Assembly: GCA_003133265.1 (NCBI GenBank)
Contig: PKWQ01000290.1
Coordinates: forward strand, 305 to 6,156
Source: Acetobacteraceae bacterium
Lineage (GTDB): Bacteria > Pseudomonadota > Alphaproteobacteria > Acetobacterales > Acetobacteraceae
Direction: 5' to 3'
DNA length: 5,852 nucleotides
A model generated the notes under the pieces. That model was given only the letters and a program-made list of their open reading frames with translations. It was not told the origin of the DNA and ran no database searches. Shown here piece after piece: positions 1 through 5,137 of this stretch. The stretch's first letter is position 1. Each line of letters begins with the position of its first letter. The position numbers were made by a program, and so were the translations under genes.

Positions 1-1112
1 CGCAGGATGCGCCAGGCGTGATTCACCGACAGATACGCCGCGTGCAGCAGACCGAACACCAGGAACGTCGCGCCGGCGCCGTGCCAGATGCCGGCAAGCC
101 CCATGGTGACGAAGATCGGCACCGCCACCATGGCAGCGAAACCGCCCGGCGATGCCTGTGCCGCCCGGTCCGCCGGCAGCCCGCGCGCGGCGCGGCGGCG
201 CAGGATGACGAGCGCGATCGGGTTGTAGAGATACAGGTTCAGATAGCGCGTCAGCGTCATATGCCAGCGCTGCCAGTAATCGATGACCGAGCGTGCCTTA
301 TACGGCGAGTTGAAGTTCACCGGGAAACGCAGGTTGAACATGCGCGCCAATCCCACCGCCATGTCCGAATAGCCGGAAAAGTCGAAATAGAGTTGCAGGG
401 AATAGGACAGCGCCACCTGCCACGCGCCGAGCAGCGTCAGGCTATCGGCGTGCGCGTAGCCGGGTGCCACCACCGCCGAAATCGGATCGGCCAGCAGGCA
501 TTTCTTCAGCAGCCCCAGGGTGAAGAAGCCGATCCCGATGGCGATGTTCTCCGCCGAGGGGCGGAACGCGGCCGGTGCGGCGAATTGCGGCATGATCTCC
601 CGGTGATGCAGCACCGGCCCGGCGATCAGATGCGGGAAGAAGGTGACGAACAGCGCATACTCCAGCGGTCCGCGCGCCGCCGCCTTGCCGCCGCGGCAAT
701 CCAGCAGATAGCCGATCTGGGTGAAGGTGAAGAAGCTGATGCCGAGCGGCAGGATCGGGTCGGCGAAGCTGATGTCCGTCATGCCCTGGGTCCGCAGGAA
801 GCCCAGGATCGCCGCGAGGTATTTGTAGTGGACCAGCATCGCCAGATTGCCGGCCACGCCCGCGCCGAGCAGCCAGCTTTGCCAGCGTGGCCGGGCGGCG
901 TTCGCCAGGATCGCCCGGGACAGGGCGTAGTTCGCGCCGACCGAGGCGCCGAGCAATGTCAGGAAGGCGGGGTTCCACCAGCCGTAGAACACCAGCGAGG
1001 CCGCCACCAGCCAGAGCATCGATGCGGCCCGCGACCGGCGCGCGGCGGCGAAGCAGCCGATCAGCGCGACCGGCAGGAAGGCGAAAATGAAGATGGCGGA
1101 GTTGAACAGCAT
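1..1112 (-). CDS. MBOAT-family membrane O-acyltransferase (AlgI/DltB-like), C-terminus cut by window edge
   Basis: This is a polytopic inner-membrane acyltransferase. The family moves acyl groups (acetyl for AlgI, D-alanyl for DltB) across the membrane onto exported polysaccharide or cell-wall polymer; the substrate here is unknown. The reading frame starts at ATG 1112 and stays open to the left edge, giving 370 residues of a family usually 450-520 long. It begins MLFNSAIFIF and is rich in hydrophobic segments. Family signatures visible are LYFDFSGYSDMA, then DYWQRWHMTLTRYL with His284, then GLAGIWHGAG with His344, which aligns with the invariant MBOAT histidine. The stretch TRYLNLYLYNPI differs from the AlgI form (STWFRDYLYIPLGG), so this is an MBOAT subgroup rather than alginate AlgI itself. 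An in-frame stop lies 27 bases upstream with no other start between, so the start is secure. AAGG at 1127-1124 is a plausible ribosome site. A partner SGNH/AlgJ-like gene could lie beyond position 1, but that is not visible. Confidence 0.93.
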   Translation of the reverse strand, partial: MLFNSAIFIFAFLPVALIGCFAAARRSRAASMLWLVAASLVFYGWWNPAFLTLLGASVGANYALSRAILANAARPRWQSWLLGAGVAGNLAMLVHYKYLAAILGFLRTQGMTDISFADPILPLGISFFTFTQIGYLLDCRGGKAAARGPLEYALFVTFFPHLIAGPVLHHREIMPQFAAPAAFRPSAENIAIGIGFFTLGLLKKCLLADPISAVVAPGYAHADSLTLLGAWQVALSYSLQLYFDFSGYSDMAVGLARMFNLRFPVNFNSPYKARSVIDYWQRWHMTLTRYLNLYLYNPIALVILRRRAARGLPADRAAQASPGGFAAMVAVPIFVTMGLAGIWHGAGATFLVFGLLHAAYLSVNHAWRIL

Positions 1113-1120
1113 CGAAAATG

Positions 1121-1133
1121 CTACCTTAGGTAG
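1121..1133. promoter_or_regulatory. 6-bp inverted repeat over the MBOAT ribosome site
   Basis: CTACCT and AGGTAG form a perfect inverted repeat around a single T. On the minus strand it contains the AAGGTAG that would serve as ribosome-binding site for the acyltransferase gene, 8 bases before its ATG. It could be an operator for a dimeric repressor or a short hairpin hiding the ribosome site (5-bp stem, 3-base loop). The repeat is directly seen; any regulatory role is inferred, and a 13-base repeat can arise by chance. Confidence 0.3.
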
Positions 1134-1144
1134 AATTCAATGCG

Positions 1145-1174
1145 ACGATATTCCCAAAACGGCGAGATAAACAA
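1145..1174 (-). promoter_or_regulatory. Candidate sigma-70-type promoter for the MBOAT gene
   Basis: Reading the minus strand, TTGTTT (1174-1169) and TATCGT (1150-1145) are separated by 18 bases, in the AT-richest part of the divergent intergenic region and about 33 bases before the acyltransferase start. The match to TTGACA/TATAAT is partial (4 of 6 bases at each element), so this is only a candidate. Confidence 0.2.
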
Positions 1175-1216
1175 GCGGTTAACTCTATCATAAGTGGTGG
1201 TGCGGTGAAATGAAGC

Positions 1217-1260
1217 GGCACCACATCCGCCCATGCCCGCACCAAGGCCGGGCAGGTGCC
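1217..1260. repeat. Two-step inverted repeat in the divergent intergenic region
   Basis: GGCACC (1217-1222) pairs with GGTGCC (1255-1260), and inside it TGCCCG (1234-1239) pairs with CGGGCA (1249-1254). The two right-hand arms abut, so an RNA from either strand could fold into a 12-bp stem with an 11-base bulge on one side and a 9-base loop. No U-tract follows on the plus strand, so it does not look like a standard terminator. I do not recognise it as a known riboswitch class. Confidence 0.3.
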
Positions 1261-1304
1261 GTTCGGGGAACCCGGTCTGGCCGGATTGAAAAAGCCCCTC
1301 TTGT

Positions 1305-1362
1305 CATCGGCATCGTTTGCGCCGATGTAGCAAACTGTCTAGTGGACCTGTGCGGTCCGCTA
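1305..1362 (+). promoter_or_regulatory. Interlocking hairpins upstream of the Nfu gene
   Basis: Three pairings are visible. CATCGGC (1305-1311) pairs with GCCGATG (1321-1327). GTTTGC (1315-1320), lying in the loop of the first, pairs with GCAAAC (1330-1335). TAGTGGACC (1340-1348) pairs with GGTCCGCTA (1354-1362) as nine pairs with one G-U and a 5-base loop. The first two interlock. A true pseudoknot looks sterically tight, with only 2 bases crossing a 7-bp stem, so they are more likely alternatives. The last hairpin ends 22 bases before the Nfu ATG. The element could act in RNA (leader) or DNA (operators). TTGTCA (1301-1306) and GATGTA (1324-1329) also give a poor promoter match overlapping it. 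The pairings are seen; the role is inferred. Confidence 0.35.
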
Positions 1363-1384
1363 TCCTCATGAGGGTCGCCCTGAC

Positions 1385-1957
1385 ATGTTCATTGAGACTG
1401 AAGGCACGCCAAACCCCGCGACGCTGAAATTCCTGCCGGGCCGCGAGGTGATGGGCATCAGCACCGCCGATTTCGCCTCCGCCGGGACCGCCGCGCGCAG
1501 CCCGCTGGCCGGCAGCCTGTTCGCGCTGCCGGGCGTGGCGCGTGTGTTCCTGGGCGGGGATTTCGTCGCCGTCACCAAGTCCGACAGCACCGAATGGCAG
1601 TCGCTGAAGCCGCAGGTGCTGGGTGCCATCATGGAGCATTTCGTCGCCGGCCGTCCGGTGATCATCGGTTCTCCCGACGGTGCGGACCAGGACGAGTTGG
1701 ACGAGGACGTGTCCCCGGAGGACGCGGAGATCGTTGCCCAGATCAAGGAGCTGCTCGACACCCGCGTCCGCCCGGCGGTGGCCGGCGACGGCGGCGACAT
1801 CGTGTTCCGCGGTTTCCGCGAGGGCGTGGTGAAGCTGCACATGCAGGGCGCCTGTTCCGGCTGTCCGTCGTCACGCGCGACGCTGAAGCACGGGATCGAG
1901 AACATGCTGCGTCACTACGTGCCGGAAGTGGTCGCGGTCGAGCAGGTCGACTTCTAG
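1385..1957 (+). CDS. nfuA: NifU/Nfu-family iron-sulfur cluster carrier protein
   Basis: This is a cytoplasmic Fe-S cluster scaffold/carrier that receives clusters from the assembly machinery and passes them to client enzymes. The 190-residue product has the two-domain layout of alphaproteobacterial and mitochondrial NFU1. Residues 1 to about 88 are the Nfu N-terminal domain, with the typical opening MFIETEGTPNPATLKFLPGR and the segment GVARVFLGGDFVAVTK. Residues about 112-185 are the NifU C-terminal domain, with VRPAVAGDGGDI and the cluster-binding CSGC at Cys157 and Cys160. A dimer of such CxxC motifs binds one [4Fe-4S] cluster in characterised homologues. An acidic linker (residues 99-113) joins the domains. 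ATG 1385 is preceded by GAGGG at 1370-1374. The 272-bp upstream region is rich in hairpins; the nitroreductase gene follows 41 bp downstream with no visible terminator. The symbol is given for family resemblance; E. coli NfuA has a different, degenerate A-type N-terminal domain. Confidence 0.95.
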   Translation: MFIETEGTPNPATLKFLPGREVMGISTADFASAGTAARSPLAGSLFALPGVARVFLGGDFVAVTKSDSTEWQSLKPQVLGAIMEHFVAGRPVIIGSPDGADQDELDEDVSPEDAEIVAQIKELLDTRVRPAVAGDGGDIVFRGFREGVVKLHMQGACSGCPSSRATLKHGIENMLRHYVPEVVAVEQVDF

Positions 1958-1985
1958 GTTTTCCTTTCTCCCTCCGCATGTGACG

Positions 1986-1990
1986 CAAGG
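1986..1990 (+). promoter_or_regulatory. Ribosome-binding site of the RutE-like gene
   Basis: CAAGG lies 8 bases before ATG 1999, a standard spacing, and supports that start. The 41-base gap after the Nfu stop contains a pyrimidine-rich stretch (TTTTCCTTTCTCCCTCC) but no stem-loop, consistent with read-through from the upstream gene. Confidence 0.6.
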
Positions 1991-1998
1991 ATACGGGC

Positions 1999-2586
1999 AT
2001 GAGCATCGACCAGGGCGCGCTGGACGCGCTGTTCAATAACGCGCGCTCGCACAACAAATGGACCGACCGGGAAGTGTCCGACGAGACGCTGCGCCAGTTG
2101 TACGATCTGGTGAAGTTCGGCCCGACCTCGGCCAACAGCTCCCCGGCGCGGTTCGTATTTCTGCGCGGCAAGGAGGCGAAGGACAAGCTGGCTCCGGCGC
2201 TGTCCAGCGGCAATCTGGAGAAGACATTGGCCGCGCCGGTGGTGGCGATCGTCGCCTACGACCCGCGCTTCTACGATCAGTTGCCGCGCCTGTTCCCGCA
2301 TAACCCGGATGCAAAATCCTGGTTCACCTCCAACGAGGGCCTGGCCGCCACCACGGCGTTCCGCAACGCCACCTTGCAGGGCGCCTATCTGATCATCGCC
2401 GCCCGCGCCCTGGGGCTGGACGCCGGGCCGATGTCCGGCTTCGACAATGCCAAGGTGGACGAGGCCTTCCTGAGCGATCGCGGCTGGCGCTCCAATTTCC
2501 TGGTCAATCTCGGCTACGGCGATCCGGCCGGCCTGTTCGACCGCTCGCCGCGCCTGGCGTTCGATGAGGCATGCGTTCTGCTGTAA
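1999..2586 (+). CDS. rutE: Nitroreductase-family protein of the RutE/HadB type (probable malonic semialdehyde reductase)
   Basis: This is a cytoplasmic FMN-dependent NAD(P)H oxidoreductase. In E. coli, RutE reduces malonic semialdehyde to 3-hydroxypropionate in uracil breakdown by the Rut pathway. The 195-residue product is almost exactly the length of RutE (196). From memory it matches RutE along its length: SDETLRQLYDLVKFGPTSAN (residues 28-47), SSPAR, PALSSGNLEKTL, APVVAIVAYD, LFPH, SWFTS, AFRNATLQGAYLI, ALGLDAGPMSGFD, NLGYGD and the C-terminal PRLAFDEACVLL. The GPTSAN segment and the GPMSGFD loop belong to the flavin pocket in this family. No rutA, B, C, D, F or G gene is in the window, so a role in pyrimidine degradation is not shown. 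It may instead detoxify a semialdehyde from beta-alanine or propionate metabolism, or reduce another substrate. It sits 41 bp after the Nfu gene in the same direction and is probably in its transcript; a link to Fe-S chemistry is not obvious because the enzyme uses flavin. Confidence 0.92.
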   Translation: MSIDQGALDALFNNARSHNKWTDREVSDETLRQLYDLVKFGPTSANSSPARFVFLRGKEAKDKLAPALSSGNLEKTLAAPVVAIVAYDPRFYDQLPRLFPHNPDAKSWFTSNEGLAATTAFRNATLQGAYLIIAARALGLDAGPMSGFDNAKVDEAFLSDRGWRSNFLVNLGYGDPAGLFDRSPRLAFDEACVLL

Positions 2587-2632
2587 GCCTCGGTTCTGGT
2601 TGGCAATCCCGGCGCCGACACAGGGCAAAATT

Positions 2633-2670
2633 CGTGTCCGGACACGCGGCACCGATCACAACCGCGTGAC
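2633..2670. promoter_or_regulatory. Perfect 14-bp palindrome overlapping a second inverted repeat
   Basis: CGTGTCC directly abuts GGACACG (2633-2646), forming a gapless 14-bp palindrome 46 bp after the nitroreductase stop. Its right part is reused as the left arm of another repeat: CACGCGG (2643-2649) pairs with CCGCGTG (2662-2668) across 12 bases. A gapless palindrome cannot fold fully into an RNA hairpin and is more typical of a site for a dimeric DNA-binding protein. No known regulator is assigned. Confidence 0.35.
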
Positions 2671-2706
2671 AGATTCTGCCGGACGATCAAGAGATCGCGC
2701 ATGACT

Positions 2707-2756
2707 TGTTGGGGACAGGCGGACATCGCCTGATTGCCCCCAGCAGATGTTGGGGG
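2707..2756. repeat. Hairpin cluster with direct repeat TGTTGGGG
   Basis: CAGGCG (2716-2721) pairs with CGCCTG (2727-2732) around 5 bases. CCCCCAGC (2737-2744) pairs with GTTGGGGG (2749-2756), with one G-U pair and a 4-base loop. TGTTGGGG occurs twice, at 2707-2714 and 2748-2755. The C-run between can pair with either copy, so two alternative folds exist. No U-run follows (ATACCAAGAC), so it is not a clear intrinsic terminator, although it may still slow or end transcription from the upstream genes. It could also belong to the leader of the kinase gene. Confidence 0.35.
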
Positions 2757-2830
2757 ATACCAAGACGGTTGCAGATGATGCTACCCTGATTGCGCGCCTG
2801 TGAATTTCGAGCCGAAAACAGTCAAGAGCA

Positions 2831-5137
2831 ATGAACGTTCTGTTCCGATTGCTGGTGATCGTGTCTGTCGCGCTGATCCCGCCGCTGGCGGTCCAGGTCT
2901 ATAACGAGATCGATGCCAGACAGACCCGCGACGAGGTGGGCAAAGCCGACGTGCTCCGCCTGGCGAGGGTTGTCGCGAGCGAGCAGAAACAGGCTGTTGA
3001 AGCCACGCGGTCTCTCCTGACGGCTCTCGCGGCGACGCAGTCGGCCCAAAATCTCGATCAGGAACAGTGCAGATCCTTCTTCGCCACGATGCGTCGGGCG
3101 GACCCACGCTATGTCGCGCTGGCGAGCTTCGATCTGACCGGCCAGCCCGTGTGTGCCGACAGCGATCCCAGCGCCTATCCGAATGTGGCGGACCGGGATT
3201 TCTTCAAGCTTGCTTTGCAAGACCGTGGCCTGGTGATCGGCGTTTACGACCCTGGTGGGCAACCGCCGGCGCGAGGCTTCCAGATAGCCGAACCGTTTTA
3301 TGACAAGACCGGCCGGATATCCGGTGTCGTCATGGCCTGTATCGGCCTGGACTGGCTGGATGCTCAACTACAGCAGTTGCAGCTGCCGCCGAGCGGCACG
3401 GCGTCGATCGTCGATCGCAATGGAACCATTATTGCCCGGCGCCCACAGGCAGACCGCTTTGTCGGGCAGAAAATCCCCGAAGGCTCGCACGCTTATATGC
3501 TGAGCGGTGGGGAAGGTGTGCGCGACAGCGTGGGTTTCGACGGGGTCAGCCGAATCTATGCCTATGCGCCGCTGCCCGGTGGTCCGGACGGTCTGGTGGC
3601 CTCGGTCGGGGTCGAAAAGGGCGACTTCCTGGCATCGGAGATCGCCGCCAACCGGCGCGGGGTGCTGGCCATCGGCGGCGGCGTGGTGCTGGCGCTGATC
3701 CTCGGCTGGATCAGCGCGCGTGCCTTTGTTCGCCGCCCCGTGGCCGCGCTGCTGGAAGCGGCCGATCGCTGGCGCGCCGGCAATCTTGGTGCCCGTGTCG
3801 CGCTGGGCGGCGGGGGTTCGGAGTTCGACCGGCTTGGCAGCGCCTTCAATGCGCTGGCCGAGGATGTGGCATCGCGCGCGGAAGAGCTGGAACGGCGGGT
3901 GGCGGAGCGCACCCAGGCGCTGGAAGAGGCGATGCAGACCCAGCACGAGACCCAGGCCGAGCTGCGCCGTGTTCAGAAGATGGAGACGGTCGGCCGGCTG
4001 ATCGGCGGCGTTGCCCACGACTTCAACAATCTGCTGGCTTCCATTGTCGGCAACATAGAACTGGCGAAGCTGAAGCTCGGAGATGGACATCCGCTCACAC
4101 CCAGGCTCGATGCGGCGTTACACAGCGCGGAGCGGGGCGCGCGCCTGACACAGCATCTTCTGGCATCCGCCAGGCGCCAGCAGTTGCGTCCGCAACTGGT
4201 CGATCTGAATGCCTACATCCGCTCGATGCAGGACATATTGCAGCGGCTGGTACGATCGGACGTGGTGGTGGAGACGGATCTCGATCCCGCGGTACAGCCG
4301 ATCCTTGTCGACCACGACCAGTTGGAGGCCGCGGTCCTCAATCTCGTGCTGAACGCCCGCGACGCCATGCCCAAGGGGGGCACGCTGCGGCTGCAAACCC
4401 GCAACGTGGCGTTCGACGGGACGGCGCATGGCGACGATCTGATTGGCGACTTCGCCGCACTGACCGTCGCCGACACCGGGGCGGGCATTCCGCCCGAGCA
4501 TCTCGACAAGGTCTTCGAGCCGTTCTTCACCACGAAGGAAATCGGCGATGGCTCTGGGTTGGGCCTGTCCATGGTCGAAGGGTTCCTGCGACAGTCCGGG
4601 GGAGCGGTCGAAATCCATAGCGCCGTCGGCAAGGGAACGGCGGTGACCCTCTATTTTCCGATCGCTGAGGCGGCCGGCCCGGAAGAGAAGGCCGGCGAGT
4701 ACACCGGCATTGAGGCCGGAATAGGAAGAATATTGCTTGTCGACGACGATGAGCATGTCGCGGGTCCACTACGGGACCAGCTGGTCGATCTGGGTTATTC
4801 GGTCATGCTCGCCAGCAGCGGAGAGCAGGCCCTGACGATGCTGGCGGAAGCCCGGGCGCCGATCGACATCCTGATCACCGATGTCGTCATGCCGGGACCG
4901 CTGAACGGGCTCGATCTGGCGCAGGCGGTATTGCAGCGGCTGCCCGATCTGCCGGTCATCTATATCACCGGCCACAGCGAGGCGGTTGCGGGTATCGCAA
5001 CCGGGCAGGTCCTGTTGAAACCATTCCGCCGCGGCGCACTGGCCGATGCGGTGCGCAGGGCGCTTGCCGCGCGCCAGACGAAGGCGCGGCGTACCGCTCA
5101 GGCGGCAAGTCGGTCGATGTCGGACCCGAACAGGTAG
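2831..5137 (+). CDS. Membrane-bound hybrid histidine kinase: Cache sensor, HAMP, HisKA, HATPase, receiver
   Basis: This sensor kinase reads a periplasmic signal and phosphorylates itself and its own receiver. In order along 768 residues: TM1 about 4-22; periplasmic double-Cache-like sensor about 25-275 (landmarks YPNVADRDFFKLAL and SGVVMACIGLDW); TM2 about 278-298; HAMP about 299-352; coiled coil about 346-384; HisKA with GGVAHDFNNLL, phospho-acceptor His396; HATPase about 495-610 with N-box Asn508, DTGAGIP (548-554), FEPFFTTK (563-569) and GDGSGLGLS (572-580). The receiver, about 632-745, has acidic DDD 638-640, phospho-acceptor Asp684, Thr713 and Lys730 in LLKPF. All catalytic residues are present, so it should be active. 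The AHDFNN H-box marks the HPK4-type subfamily. Ligand is unknown; Cache domains often bind small organic acids or amino acids. No response regulator or HPt gene is adjacent. The ribosome site is weak (AAGAG only 2 bases before the ATG). The 3' end overlaps the opposite SNF2 gene by 40 bp. Confidence 0.95.
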   Translation: MNVLFRLLVIVSVALIPPLAVQVYNEIDARQTRDEVGKADVLRLARVVASEQKQAVEATRSLLTALAATQSAQNLDQEQCRSFFATMRRADPRYVALASFDLTGQPVCADSDPSAYPNVADRDFFKLALQDRGLVIGVYDPGGQPPARGFQIAEPFYDKTGRISGVVMACIGLDWLDAQLQQLQLPPSGTASIVDRNGTIIARRPQADRFVGQKIPEGSHAYMLSGGEGVRDSVGFDGVSRIYAYAPLPGGPDGLVASVGVEKGDFLASEIAANRRGVLAIGGGVVLALILGWISARAFVRRPVAALLEAADRWRAGNLGARVALGGGGSEFDRLGSAFNALAEDVASRAEELERRVAERTQALEEAMQTQHETQAELRRVQKMETVGRLIGGVAHDFNNLLASIVGNIELAKLKLGDGHPLTPRLDAALHSAERGARLTQHLLASARRQQLRPQLVDLNAYIRSMQDILQRLVRSDVVVETDLDPAVQPILVDHDQLEAAVLNLVLNARDAMPKGGTLRLQTRNVAFDGTAHGDDLIGDFAALTVADTGAGIPPEHLDKVFEPFFTTKEIGDGSGLGLSMVEGFLRQSGGAVEIHSAVGKGTAVTLYFPIAEAAGPEEKAGEYTGIEAGIGRILLVDDDEHVAGPLRDQLVDLGYSVMLASSGEQALTMLAEARAPIDILITDVVMPGPLNGLDLAQAVLQRLPDLPVIYITGHSEAVAGIATGQVLLKPFRRGALADAVRRALAARQTKARRTAQAASRSMSDPNR

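Noticed and set aside
442..978. 178-codon minus-strand frame inside the MBOAT gene
   Set aside because: It is in a different frame from the MBOAT protein and gives Pro/Arg/Gly-rich sequence without domain features.
18..1133. 371-codon open frame on the plus strand opposite the MBOAT gene
   Set aside because: Its product is Arg/Gln/Glu/His-rich low-complexity sequence with no recognisable domain, whereas the minus strand encodes a clear MBOAT protein with its catalytic motifs. It is a GC-driven antisense shadow.
1304..1905. Two overlapping minus-strand frames opposite the Nfu gene (1304-1840 and 1366-1905)
   Set aside because: Both are antisense to an unmistakable NifU-family gene and lack any family resemblance.
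1954..2652. 232-codon minus-strand frame opposite the RutE-like gene
   Set aside because: The plus strand matches RutE along its full length; the antisense product is compositionally biased and unrecognisable.
2737..2765. Intrinsic terminator after the nitroreductase gene
   Set aside because: The stem is strong but no T-run follows on the plus strand, so a Rho-independent terminator cannot be called.
2767..2781. Possible sigma-54 promoter (GG...GC) ahead of the kinase
   Set aside because: The spacing between GG and GC is 11 bases rather than 10 and the flanking consensus is poor.
3368..4756. Long minus-strand frames opposite the histidine kinase (3368-4090, 4118-4756)
   Set aside because: The kinase frame is continuous with all catalytic motifs; these are antisense shadows of high-GC coding sequence.
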